Assembly (NCBI RefSeq): GCF_037811135.1
Contig: NZ_CP149130.1
Span: 2,228,501-2,292,500 of the forward strand
DNA: 64,000 nt
Reading direction: 5' to 3'
From: Aeromonas rivipollensis
GTDB lineage: Bacteria > Pseudomonadota > Gammaproteobacteria > Enterobacterales > Aeromonadaceae
Shown here: piece by piece, positions 46,597 through 54,609 of the stretch
Position numbering within the stretch: position 1 is the first letter of the stretch
Layout of the letters: each line of letters begins with the position of its first letter
Translations under genes and position numbers: made by a program
Notes under the pieces: model-generated
What the model saw: the letters and a program-made list of their open reading frames with translations, nothing else
What the model was told of the DNA's origin: nothing
Databases searched by the model: none

Positions 46597-46902
46597 TCAG
46601 GCCACGCTCTTGAGGGATTTTCCCTTGGGCTTCTCGGCATCCACCTTCTCTTCCTTGGGGCTGATCCCCTGCCCCTTGCCACCGCGCAGCACGTTTTGCA
46701 GCAGATCCCGCTGCTCGGCCAGGTAAAAGGCGAGGCTCTCCTGCTGCTCGGGTGCCAGCTGAACCGGTGCCCCGGCCAGCAGCGCCATCAGTTCATCGGC
46801 GGTATCCAGCAGCTTGTCATAGGCATCCGCCTCTTTCTTGCTGGCAAAGGTCATCTTCTCCACTCCCCCACGCACGACAACATACTTGATCTCAACGGCC
46901 AT
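46597..46902 (-). CDS. yebG: SOS-induced protein YebG
   Basis: 101 residues. The N-terminus MAVEIKYVVVRGGVEKMTF and SKKEADAYDKLLDTADELMALL match E. coli YebG, and the tail is Lys/Glu-rich. YebG is DNA-damage inducible with an incompletely understood role. ATG 46902 is chosen by alignment; the ORF extends in frame to 46968, through the SOS box. A LexA-type box lies 36-51 bases upstream. Confidence 0.93.
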   Translation of the reverse strand: MAVEIKYVVVRGGVEKMTFASKKEADAYDKLLDTADELMALLAGAPVQLAPEQQESLAFYLAEQRDLLQNVLRGGKGQGISPKEEKVDAEKPKGKSLKSVA

Positions 46903-46937
46903 AGTGGCGTCCTCCTCATGATAGTGACTGCAAGTAT

Positions 46938-46953
46938 ATGTATGAATATACAG
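46938..46953 (-). promoter_or_regulatory. LexA (SOS) box of yebG
   Basis: Minus strand CTGTATATTCATACAT fits CTG-N10-CAG except for the last base, with the usual TA alternation inside. Confidence 0.75.
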
Positions 46954-47158
46954 TGTTGCAAATAACACTCAGGATCCATCACCCCGTCCATCACCGCATC
47001 AGGTCCCCCTGGACTGGCAACGGTATCCCATGTTTCTCTCCATGGCTCTGGGGGTTGGCCGGCCGGGCCATCTTTTCTTGGCCAGAGGCTGCGCTCCGGC
47101 AAGACAGCGAAGGCGTTTTAGGGTAAATTTTATCAATTCCTTCAACAGGTTGAATCGT

Positions 47159-47803
47159 ATGTCGGATCCCCACTCCGTGATCGTCTGCCCGGCGTGTGAC
47201 TTGCTGATCGAACGCAAGCTGCTGCCACTGCGTCGTCACGCCCATTGTCCGCGCTGTCATCAGCATCTCTATGGGCGCTATGCTTTTCGTCCTTCCCAGC
47301 TGATGGCCCTGACCATCACCGGTTTCCTGCTGCTGCCCTCCGCCCTCTTCGAACCCCTGCTCTACCTGCGCCTGGCCGGGGTCAACTCCGATGCCAACCT
47401 GCTCAAAGGCATTGTGATGCTGTTCAAGGAAGGTGAACTCTGGGTGGCGAGCCTGGTGCTCTGGTGCGCCGTGCTGGCGCCGGCGGGGTTGCTGCTCGGC
47501 ATCTTTGCGCTTGCCTCCGGCCTTTCCAAACGCTGGCACATGCTGGCCCCGACGCTCAAGGCCGTGGAGGTGTTCCGGCACTGGGCCATGCTGGAGGTTT
47601 ACATCGTCAGCCTGATGGTCGCCCTGTTCAAGCTTATCGACATCGCCGACGTGCGTCTGGGGGGCGGTCTGCTCAGCCTCGGAATATTGATGCTGCTCAA
47701 CATGACGCTGCTCATCCTCTTCGACCCCGCCCCCTACTGGGAGCGGATACCGCTGCACAACGCCTCGCAGGAGCCGGAACATGATACCGACCAGCGCCCG
47801 TGA
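47159..47803 (+). CDS. LetA/PqiA-family membrane protein, first half
   Basis: 214 residues. A Cys-rich zinc-ribbon start (CPACDLLIERKLL, then CPRCHQHLYG) is followed by four helices of the PqiA type (LMALTITGFLLLPSALFEPL, KGIVMLFKEGELWVASLVLW, EVYIVSLMVALFKLIDIADV). E. coli LetA (YebS) is one protein of about 430 residues with two such units; here they are separate genes overlapping by 23 bases (47781-47803). With LetB it should move lipids between the membranes. Confidence 0.88.
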   Translation: MSDPHSVIVCPACDLLIERKLLPLRRHAHCPRCHQHLYGRYAFRPSQLMALTITGFLLLPSALFEPLLYLRLAGVNSDANLLKGIVMLFKEGELWVASLVLWCAVLAPAGLLLGIFALASGLSKRWHMLAPTLKAVEVFRHWAMLEVYIVSLMVALFKLIDIADVRLGGGLLSLGILMLLNMTLLILFDPAPYWERIPLHNASQEPEHDTDQRP

Positions 47804-48389
47804 ACTCGGGCTCTGCCGCTGCCACACCTGCGGTTTGTTGGTGCGTTACCAGAGCGCCATGAGCTGCCCCCGCTGCCACAGTCCTTTGCAGATGCGGATC
47901 CCCCGTTCGCTGGCCTGGTCATGGGGCCTGCTGGCGCTCGCCGCCTTCATGCTGCTGCCCGCCAACCTGCTACCCATCACCCACTTCTACAACAAGGGAT
48001 TACTGCAGTCCGATACCATTTTCAGCGGTATCATGGCGCTCTATCGCAGCAAGATGTCAGGGATAGCTACCATAGTGCTGACCGCGAGCATCATAGTCCC
48101 CATCGGCAAGATACTGGGACTGGGCTGGATCTGCTGGCAGTTGCAGCGCAGCAAGCCGGTGCGACGCAAGCGTCAGCTCATCATGTATCGCATCATCGAT
48201 TTCATCGGTCGCTGGTCCATGCTGGACCTGTTCGTGATCTCGCTGATGGTGGCCCTGGTGGATCGCGGGGTCTTGCTCAACGTGCGGGCCGGGCCAGGGG
48301 CAACTGCCTTCGCCGGCGTGGTGATCCTCACCATGATGTCGGCCCGGATGCTCGACACCCGTCTGCTGTGGGACAAGGCGGCCCGTTAA
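47781..48389 (+). CDS. LetA/PqiA-family membrane protein, second half
   Basis: 202 residues, again a zinc-ribbon start (CRCHTCGLLVRYQSAMSCPRC) plus four helices (SWGLLALAAFMLLPANLLPI, GIATIVLTASIIVPIGKILGLGW, SMLDLFVISLMVALVDRGVLL and the last near AFAGVVILTMMSARM). SDTIFSGIMALY parallels KGIVMLF in the first half. It probably forms one transporter complex with its partner and LetB. Confidence 0.88.
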   Translation: MIPTSARELGLCRCHTCGLLVRYQSAMSCPRCHSPLQMRIPRSLAWSWGLLALAAFMLLPANLLPITHFYNKGLLQSDTIFSGIMALYRSKMSGIATIVLTASIIVPIGKILGLGWICWQLQRSKPVRRKRQLIMYRIIDFIGRWSMLDLFVISLMVALVDRGVLLNVRAGPGATAFAGVVILTMMSARMLDTRLLWDKAAR

Positions 48390-48445
48390 TGCAATTTTTC
48401 TGTATCGGATGTGCTGTGGCATCACAGCCAATTTAAGGAGTCGGT

Positions 48446-50998
48446 ATGATCGGGGCTGAACCCGTCATTGAGAAACATCGCTGGTTATCCCCAGTCTGGT
48501 TGTTGCCCTTCATCGCCCTCTTGCTGGCGGGTGGTTTCATCTACCAGCAGTGGACGAGCAGCGGTCAACTCATTCGCATCAACTTTGCCCAGGGCAACGG
48601 CATCTTGCCGGGCAAGACCCAACTGCGTTATCAGGGGGTGGCCATAGGGGTGGTCCAGGATCTGGAGCTGGCACAGGACGGTCGCAAGATAGCCGTGCTC
48701 GCCAAGGTCGACAGCCGCGCCCGCCCGCTCATCCGCAAGGGCTCCGACTTCTGGCTGGTGAGCCCCAAGGCCTCCCTCACCGAGATCTCGGGTCTCGATA
48801 CCCTGGTCTCCGGCAACTACATCAACCTGCAACCCGGTCGGGACAACAACCCGCTGGAGGACGAATTCGATGCCCTGGACGGCCCTCCCCCCGGCTACCA
48901 GGCCCAGGGGCGCACCCTGCACCTGACCGCCGACTCCCTGGGGTCGGTCGGCATCGGTGCCAAGATCTACTTCCGCGGGATCGAGGTCGGCAGCGTCATC
49001 AATACCCGCCTGGGAGAGGATAACCAGAATGTGATCCTGGATCTGGTGATAGAGCCGCGCTTCGAACACCTGGTCAAGGTGGATACCCGCTTCTGGAACA
49101 TCAGTGGCATCAAGGGCTCCTTCAGCCTGGCCGGTGTCAGCGTGGAGGCTGGCAGCCTCACCTCCATACTGAGCGGCGGCATAGCGTTCGACTCCCCCAA
49201 GGAGTCGCCCGTCGCGCAGAAGGGGCTCAATTTCACCCTCTATAAAGGGCTGGCCGAGGCGGCACGTGGCGAGCGCATCACCATCCAGGCGGGCTCTCTG
49301 CCTGTCAAGGAAGGCATGCCCATCCTCTATGAAGGGATAGAGATTGGCAGGATAGACCCCATTCGCCTGACCGAGCAGGGCCGGGTCGTCACGGCGCTGA
49401 TCAACCCCGAGCAGGCATTTCGAATGACCGGCAAGAGCCGTCTGATCTGGGAGACTGTCTCCCTCTCCGCCACCGGGGTCAAGCATGCGGATCGCCTGCT
49501 GGCCGGACCGGCCATCCGCCTCGACTATGTGGCAGGGGAAAAGGTCAGCACCATGGCGCTGGCGAGCCAGGAGCAGCGCGATGGCATCAGGCTGACCCTG
49601 CAGGCGGACGATCTGGCCGGCTTGAACGAGGGCGCCCCGCTCTGGTTCAAGGGGTTGCAGATAGGCCAGCTGGGGGCGCTGACCCTGGATGCCAAAGGCA
49701 ATGCCAGCGTCAACCTGGTGGTGAACGAGGGTTATCAGCACCTGCTGAAACGGGCCCGTTTCTATCGCGCTGCCCCCTTGCAGGTGCAGGCCGATCTGAG
49801 CGGCCTCAAGGTGGAGGCCAGCCCGGCGAGTGCCTGGCTGGCAGGCGGGATCAAGCTGGTCCAGGCCACCGGAGGGGAGCGTATCGACCGTCTCTATCCC
49901 AGTCAGGAGCTGGCCCTGCTCGGCAGTCGTGATGCAAGACCCGAGCGCTGGACACTGCGCGCCGAACAGGCGGACGGGATAGGCGTAGGTTCCCCCGTCC
50001 TCTATCTGGGGCTGGAAGCGGGCAAGGTCAAGGCGTTGAAAGCCGAGGAGCGCGGGGTGGTCATCACCCTGGAGATAGACGCCGTCTACGCCCCCCTGCT
50101 CAAGCAGCAGCCCCAGTTCTGGAAGAAGGCGGCTATCGACGGCAAGATCCGGCTCGACGGGGTGCAGGTCAAGATGGGCAACCTCGCCACCCTGTTGCGG
50201 GGGGCCATCGAATTTGACCGGCTCGGCACCGGCCGCAGCAGCCATCAGCTGTTTGACAGCAAGGAGCAGGCCAGCACCCAGGTGCGCACCCTGACCCTGA
50301 CCGCCGACAGCAACCCCGGGCTCGGTGTGGGCAGCCCTATCCGTTATCGCGGGGTGGATATCGGCAAGGTGGAGCAGATTGAACTGGATCCCACCCTGGG
50401 TCAGGTGAGCTTCAGGGCCGAGCTGGATGGGCAGTACGCCGCCCGTTTCCTGCAGAGTGGAGCACGTTACACCCTGGTGCAGGCCAAGCTCGGGCTGGGG
50501 GGCGTCTCCCACCTCGACACCCTGATCAAGGGCGCCTTCGTGGAGGCCAGCCCGGGCCAGGGTGCGGGCAAGGAGCGATTCCCCCTGAGTCAGAGCACCC
50601 CCATCGGATTGGCCCTGACCCTCAAGAGCCCCTCCGTGAGTGGCATCAGCGTCGGCAGCCCCCTGCTGTTTCGCAAGATGGTGGTGGGCAGCGTCAGCGG
50701 GGTGGCACTGGCACGGGATGGCAGCGAGGTGCTGATCGAGGTGAACGTCGCTCAGGAATACGCCCATCTGGTGCGCGCTAACAGCCGCTTCTGGAACGTG
50801 TCCGGGGTCAAGGCCGACATCGGCCTGACCGGCGGCACAATAGAGGTGGAAACAGTGCAGAGTCTGCTGACCGGTGGCATCGCCTTCAACACCCCGGAGC
50901 GGGAGATGGGGCCGACCGTCAAGGCCGGCCACAGTTACCCGCTCTATGGCAAGGCGGAGAAGGAGTGGCTGGAGTGGAGCCCCCGCATCCAGCCCTGA
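48446..50998 (+). CDS. letB: MCE-domain intermembrane lipid transport protein LetB
   Basis: 850 residues. One N-terminal helix (WLLPFIALLLAGGFIYQQW) anchors the protein in the inner membrane. Seven MCE domains follow, each with the pattern V-G-x-(P/K)-(I/L)-x-(Y/F)-(R/K)-G-(V/I), for example TQLRYQGVAIGVV, AKIYFRGIEVGSV, MPILYEGIEIGRI and SPIRYRGVDIGKV. E. coli LetB (YebT) also has seven and stacks into a periplasm-spanning tunnel. A perfect AAGGAG site precedes the ATG. It follows the letA pair by 56 bases. Confidence 0.95.
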   Translation: MIGAEPVIEKHRWLSPVWLLPFIALLLAGGFIYQQWTSSGQLIRINFAQGNGILPGKTQLRYQGVAIGVVQDLELAQDGRKIAVLAKVDSRARPLIRKGSDFWLVSPKASLTEISGLDTLVSGNYINLQPGRDNNPLEDEFDALDGPPPGYQAQGRTLHLTADSLGSVGIGAKIYFRGIEVGSVINTRLGEDNQNVILDLVIEPRFEHLVKVDTRFWNISGIKGSFSLAGVSVEAGSLTSILSGGIAFDSPKESPVAQKGLNFTLYKGLAEAARGERITIQAGSLPVKEGMPILYEGIEIGRIDPIRLTEQGRVVTALINPEQAFRMTGKSRLIWETVSLSATGVKHADRLLAGPAIRLDYVAGEKVSTMALASQEQRDGIRLTLQADDLAGLNEGAPLWFKGLQIGQLGALTLDAKGNASVNLVVNEGYQHLLKRARFYRAAPLQVQADLSGLKVEASPASAWLAGGIKLVQATGGERIDRLYPSQELALLGSRDARPERWTLRAEQADGIGVGSPVLYLGLEAGKVKALKAEERGVVITLEIDAVYAPLLKQQPQFWKKAAIDGKIRLDGVQVKMGNLATLLRGAIEFDRLGTGRSSHQLFDSKEQASTQVRTLTLTADSNPGLGVGSPIRYRGVDIGKVEQIELDPTLGQVSFRAELDGQYAARFLQSGARYTLVQAKLGLGGVSHLDTLIKGAFVEASPGQGAGKERFPLSQSTPIGLALTLKSPSVSGISVGSPLLFRKMVVGSVSGVALARDGSEVLIEVNVAQEYAHLVRANSRFWNVSGVKADIGLTGGTIEVETVQSLLTGGIAFNTPEREMGPTVKAGHSYPLYGKAEKEWLEWSPRIQP

Positions 50999-51020
50999 TG
51001 TTCCCCTGACCCTTTGACCC

Positions 51021-51050
51021 AAGCCCGGCCCAGCGCCGGGCTTGTTCGTT
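51021..51050 (+). terminator. Terminator after letB
   Basis: 9 bp stem AAGCCCGGC/GCCGGGCTT with a 5-base loop, then a T-rich stretch. Confidence 0.7.
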
Positions 51051-51127
51051 TTGCCCATCGCCCATTCAGAATATTCCGACCCCTGTGGTACTATGTCGCC
51101 CCTCTTTTGGGTCAGCGAGACGGCACT

Positions 51128-52558
51128 GTGCACGACAATACCTACCTTCCCGAACACTTCCTGCGTCATATCGCGGACATCATGCCGGCCCATCTCTCCA
51201 TGGATGCATTCGTGGCGAGCTGTCGGCGGCCGCTGCGGCGCAGCATCCGGGTCAACACCCTCAAGATCTCTGTGCCCGACTTCGTGACACGCATGGCGCC
51301 ACTGGGCTGGCAGCTGGATCCCGTGCCCTGGTGCGAGACCGGCTTCTGGCTGACCCGTGCCGACGAGAGCGTGCCCCTTGGCAACAGCGCCGAGCACCTG
51401 TGCGGCCTCTTCTACATCCAGGAGGCGAGCTCCATGCTGCCGGTGACGGCGCTCTTTGCCAGCGAGCGGATAAAGCACGATGGCATGCTGCTGGATGCGG
51501 CGGCGGCGCCCGGCTCAAAGACTACCCAGGTAGCGGCCCTCATGGACAACCAGGGCATGCTGGTCGCCAATGAGTTTTCCAGCAGCCGGCTCAAGGTGCT
51601 GAGCGCCAATATCCAGCGCTGTGGCGTGACCAATGTGGGCATGACCCATTTCGATGCCAAGGTGTTTGGCCAGTGGTTGCCGGAAACCTTCGATGCCATC
51701 CTGCTCGATGCCCCCTGCTCGGGGGAAGGCACAGTGCGCAAGGATGAAGATGCCCTGCGCAACTGGAGTCTGGAGAGCATCAAGGAGATTGCCGCTGTGC
51801 AGCAAGGCCTGCTGGAGAGTGCCTTCCACGCCCTCAAGCCCGGCGGCGTGCTGGTCTACTCCACCTGCACCCTGAGCCTGCAGGAGAACCAGGCCGTCTG
51901 TCAGTCGCTGCAAGACAAGTTCGGCGACGCCCTGAGTGTCGACTCCCTGGCCGACCTCTTCCCCGGTGCCGGGCAGGCCTGTACCCCTGAGGGTTACCTG
52001 CATGTCTGGCCCCAGATCTTCGACAGCGAGGGCTTCTTCGTCGCCAGGATCAGCAAGCATCACTCAGTGCCCAATACCATGTTCAAGCCGGGCAAGCTCG
52101 GCAAATTCCCCTTCTCCCCTCTGCCGGCGAAAGAGGCCGAGCCCATGTTGCGGGAGATAGAGGCGAGCTTCGGGGTCATCCCGTGTGGGCAGCTGTGTGG
52201 TCGCAATGACGAGATCTGGCTCTTCCCTCACGCCTTTGAGCAGGTACAGGGCAAGCTGCGCTTCGATCGCATCGGCATCAAGCTGGCGGAAACCTTCAAG
52301 AAGGGTTATCGCCTCACCCACGAATGGGCACTGGCCTACGGCAGCCTGGCCACCCGGGGGTGTGTCGAGCTGGATGCCGCCAACGGGCGTGAATTCATGA
52401 TGGGACGGGATGTCTGGCCCGAGCTGGCACCGGGAACGGGGGAAGTGATCGTCCGCTATCAGGGGCACCCGCTCGGTATGGGGAAATGGGTGGGGAGCCG
52501 CATCAAGAATGCCCTGCCCCGTGAGTTGGTGCGGGACAACAACTTGTTCAATGAGTGA
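51128..52558 (+). CDS. rsmF: 16S rRNA (cytosine-1407-C5) methyltransferase RsmF
   Basis: 476 residues from GTG 51128, which aligns with the E. coli start (HDNTYLPEHFLRHI); an in-frame start at 51014 lies in the letB terminator. SAM-binding AAAPGSKTTQVAALM, the catalytic DAPCSGEG and TCTLS cysteines, and RRSIRVNTLKIS are diagnostic of NOL1/NOP2/Sun methyltransferases. It methylates 16S rRNA C1407. The C-terminal domain carries PFSPLPAKE and RFDRIGIKLAETFKKGYR. It follows letB as in E. coli yebT-yebU. Confidence 0.95.
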   Translation: MHDNTYLPEHFLRHIADIMPAHLSMDAFVASCRRPLRRSIRVNTLKISVPDFVTRMAPLGWQLDPVPWCETGFWLTRADESVPLGNSAEHLCGLFYIQEASSMLPVTALFASERIKHDGMLLDAAAAPGSKTTQVAALMDNQGMLVANEFSSSRLKVLSANIQRCGVTNVGMTHFDAKVFGQWLPETFDAILLDAPCSGEGTVRKDEDALRNWSLESIKEIAAVQQGLLESAFHALKPGGVLVYSTCTLSLQENQAVCQSLQDKFGDALSVDSLADLFPGAGQACTPEGYLHVWPQIFDSEGFFVARISKHHSVPNTMFKPGKLGKFPFSPLPAKEAEPMLREIEASFGVIPCGQLCGRNDEIWLFPHAFEQVQGKLRFDRIGIKLAETFKKGYRLTHEWALAYGSLATRGCVELDAANGREFMMGRDVWPELAPGTGEVIVRYQGHPLGMGKWVGSRIKNALPRELVRDNNLFNE

Positions 52559-52637
52559 GATGTCGGCGGCCATCTCGAGGGCTGACACCTGTTCGAGTCT
52601 GGAAAACCTACACTCTGGTTGAACTTTTAGTCACTTC

Positions 52638-52665
52638 TTGAAATGCCTCGCGCCTTGTCTAAGCT
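52638..52665 (+). promoter_or_regulatory. Possible promoter of a small RNA
   Basis: TTGAAA (-35), 16 bases, TAAGCT (-10, 3 of 6). Weak, but no ORF follows and a strong terminator lies about 90 bases further on. Confidence 0.3.
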
Positions 52666-52671
52666 TAAGGC

Positions 52672-52755
52672 AATCCGCATATCAATTAGCGCACGGCTCT
52701 GCAAGGAGCCAATTCCCCTATGCCAGGTACAAGGAATTCGTACCTGGCTTTTTTT
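52672..52755 (+). ncRNA. Candidate small RNA downstream of rsmF
   Basis: About 84 bases with two predicted hairpins: GGCTC-N6-GAGCC (52695-52710) and a 9 bp terminator stem with seven T. No ORF is present, and the terminator is 164 bases past the rsmF stop, more than a simple rsmF end needs. An RNA of this shape could bind Hfq or ProQ (inference). Alternatively it is just the rsmF 3' end. Confidence 0.35.
52722..52755 (+). terminator. Strong rho-independent terminator
   Basis: 9 bp stem GCCAGGTAC/GTACCTGGC with a 9-base loop and seven T. Confidence 0.85.
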
Positions 52756-52779
52756 ATTCCCACTATTTGCTCACTCTGC

Positions 52780-53067
52780 TCAATCTATGGTGTCTGCCCG
52801 GGATTGCTTTTCATGGTGAGCGTGCTGGTCACTGTGCTCTTCAACATATTGCGGCACCAGCTCGTGCTGATAGAGCAAGTCGATCGCCTGCTCGATGAGG
52901 GAGGTCTGGTTGTCTTCCAGATGCTGGCCGAGCTCCTGCAAGCGCTGGGCGTGGCGATTACTGATCCAGCATTGCAGCCTGCTGTGGGTTTCCTGCTTGC
53001 GTTTCACGTGTTGGCGTTGCCGCTCGGCATTGTCTTGCGCCACATTCATCTTTATTTCCTGGCTCAT
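52780..53067 (-). CDS. Small predicted ribbon-helix-helix-like protein
   Basis: 95 residues, rich in Gln, His and Arg. After a polar start, residues about 28-70 (THSRLQCWISNRHAQRLQEL onward, then NQTSLIEQAIDLLYQ) have the strand-helix-helix pattern of CopG/RepB-type regulators: R-L-x-x-W-I-S followed by two amphipathic helices. A DNA-binding role is therefore plausible, not shown. Starts at 53067 (AAGG 4 bases upstream) or 53049 (AGGA 7 bases upstream). It lies just past the degenerate dif, downstream of Int2 on the same strand. Confidence 0.6.
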   Translation of the reverse strand: MSQEIKMNVAQDNAERQRQHVKRKQETHSRLQCWISNRHAQRLQELGQHLEDNQTSLIEQAIDLLYQHELVPQYVEEHSDQHAHHEKQSRADTID

Positions 53068-53259
53068 ACGACCTTGCTAACTAAGAGAGTGGAACTTGTT
53101 ATCTCTCACCTCTGCTCGACTGGAGGGCGCTGGAATGACACTCCCCTGCAAGGGGTGAGAGCCACCGCTCGTGCCTGGCTCTTTTCCCTTCATGGTACTG
53201 ACGCTTCACCGGCACTGCTTCGGGGGGCTATAAATATATCATCAAATCAATCAGATGGT
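53068..53259. other. Intergenic region with plus-strand hairpins
   Basis: 192 bases. CCCCT-GCA-AGGGG (near 53143-53155) is followed by AGAGCC (53158-53163) pairing with GGCTCT (53177-53182) and four T on the plus strand. This could end a short transcript antisense to the region upstream of the small regulator, but no good promoter is clear. Confidence 0.35.
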
Positions 53260-53289
53260 ATTTAACATAAAAAACACCGTGGCGCGGTT
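53260..53289 (-). other. Degenerate dif-like site beside Int2
   Basis: Read on the minus strand it ends with a perfect XerD arm TTATGTTAAAT, has core TGTTTT, and begins AACCGCGC exactly like the true dif here. The inner XerC half is changed (CACGG instead of ATAA, with one extra base). It has the same orientation as dif and lies 3 bases past the Int2 stop. It may be a remnant attachment site. Confidence 0.7.
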
Positions 53290-53292
53290 ATC

Positions 53293-54321
53293 TTACAGCA
53301 AGCCTGCGAGGGCATGATCGGAGAACTTGTGCGCATCGTCGAAATACTCCTGCAGGGTACGCATGTCCTTGTGCCGTGTCACCTCGATGATCTTGTTCAT
53401 GGGCTTGCCCGCGGTCACCGCCGAGGTGATGAAGCCTCGGCGCAGGCTGTGGCCACTGACATAGAGATCGTCGATGACCTGGCCGGTTCGCCGCTTGATC
53501 ATCAGGTTGATGCCCTGGGGTCCGAGTGGCTCAGACATAAGCTGACCCCAACGGTTCATGCGGCGAAACAGCGGCCCCTCGCCGATCCGGCTTTTCTTGA
53601 GCCAGTTGGCCAGCGCCGACACCGGGCAATATTGCTTGCCAGGAATGAGTGCTATCTCGGTTTCATGGAGCTGATGCTTGCTCGGCTTGAGGCGAAGCCT
53701 TATCCCCTGCCCCACGAAGTCGAGATCGCCCACCTCGATGCGAGCCGCCTCCGAGCGGCGCAAGGCGCCACTGAACATCAAGAGCAGCAAGGTGTGATCC
53801 CGCAGCCCTGCCAGGGTGGAGGTGTCTATCTCGTCGAGTACCCGTGTCAGGGGTTGCAGGGTCAGGGCTCCCGTCTTGCGTTTGCGGTTATCACCGAGGC
53901 GTACTATGCCCCGCATCATCTCCTTGATCTCCGCGTGTTCGGTCGGCATGGGATGAATCCCCTTCTGCTTGAAGGCATAGCGGATCCCTGCGAGCCGTCT
54001 CACTAGGGTGGCTGGTTTTCGTGGCTCCCCATTGCGCAGCTCCCCCTTCCCCTCCTCTTTATCCAACCATACCCAGTCCGCCAATATGCCGTCGGCCTGA
54101 TCTGCCAGAAAGTTCATGATGTCGTGATGACTGGTTTGCAGTGGATCCAGCCCATGCAACTGGCACCAGTATACGAAGATACGGGTATCTGCCTGATAGG
54201 CATTGAGGGTGGAATTCGCTTTTGCACTGCGCAGGAAACGTCGGGCACGGCTATTGAGCGCAGGATCGAAGACTGTCTGCAATGACTGATGAGCAGGGGG
54301 TGAAATGGTTGGATAAGCCAC
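53293..54321 (-). CDS. Tyrosine recombinase (Int2)
   Basis: 342 residues from GTG 54321; no ATG or clear ribosome site nearby. N-terminal SAM-like core-binding domain (NSTLNAYQADTRIFVYWC, AGIRYAFKQKGIHPM). The catalytic set is complete: Arg 188 (ALRRSE), Lys 212 or 215, His 291 and Arg 294 (HSLRR), His 317 (TRHKD) and Tyr 326 (QEYFDD). It is only distantly like Int1. A 12-6-12 inverted repeat lies 60 bases upstream and a degenerate dif just after the stop. Function unproven. Confidence 0.88.
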   Translation of the reverse strand: MAYPTISPPAHQSLQTVFDPALNSRARRFLRSAKANSTLNAYQADTRIFVYWCQLHGLDPLQTSHHDIMNFLADQADGILADWVWLDKEEGKGELRNGEPRKPATLVRRLAGIRYAFKQKGIHPMPTEHAEIKEMMRGIVRLGDNRKRKTGALTLQPLTRVLDEIDTSTLAGLRDHTLLLLMFSGALRRSEAARIEVGDLDFVGQGIRLRLKPSKHQLHETEIALIPGKQYCPVSALANWLKKSRIGEGPLFRRMNRWGQLMSEPLGPQGINLMIKRRTGQVIDDLYVSGHSLRRGFITSAVTAGKPMNKIIEVTRHKDMRTLQEYFDDAHKFSDHALAGLL

Positions 54322-54579
54322 GTAAGTCTATGATTCGGTATGGAGTTTAGGAGGATCTTACAGGATCTTTCAGATCCATCAAGTATCGATAATGAATATT
54401 ATCGATACTTATAGTGTGTTGATTTAATGCCTCCAACCTCCCGGGATAGTGAGTCAGAGCTTTCGATATCCGTAACCGGCGTTTTCCAGAAGAGGAGTCC
54501 GAACCTGATACTTTGTGAGAGATAACGATGTGGGAAGTTGATATTTGCGGGGGCAGTTTTAGGTTGATGATTTTAAATA
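54322..54579. other. Intergenic region upstream of Int2
   Basis: 258 bases, AT-rich. It holds AGGATCTT twice (about 54351 and 54362) and the 30 bp inverted repeat 54381-54410. No gene that I can support. Confidence 0.5.
54381..54410. repeat. Perfect 12-6-12 inverted repeat upstream of Int2 (dif-like layout)
   Basis: Arms AAGTATCGATAA and TTATCGATACTT are exact reverse complements around the spacer TGAATA. The dif core is TGTATA, so five of six core bases agree, and the flanking ATAA/TTAT are shared with dif. Confidence 0.85.
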
Positions 54580-54604
54580 AAGAGCCCCGTCTGTCGGGGC
54601 TCTT
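54580..54604 (-). terminator. Terminator of the plsX-to-tatD gene string
   Basis: 9 bp stem AAGAGCCCC/GGGGCTCTT with a 7-base loop; minus strand continues TTTATTT. It begins 6 bases after the tatD stop. Confidence 0.8.
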
Positions 54605-54609
54605 CATGA

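Noticed and set aside
48485..51478. 997-residue open frame antisense to letB
   Set aside because: Shadow of the repeated MCE domains; no family signal and no ribosome site.
52720..53265. 181-residue plus-strand frame opposite the small regulator
   Set aside because: It starts inside a terminator, and the opposite frame has better composition and start signals.
54347..54607. 86-residue minus-strand frame between tatD and Int2
   Set aside because: It runs through the tatD terminator and the Int2 inverted repeat, and its composition is not protein-like.
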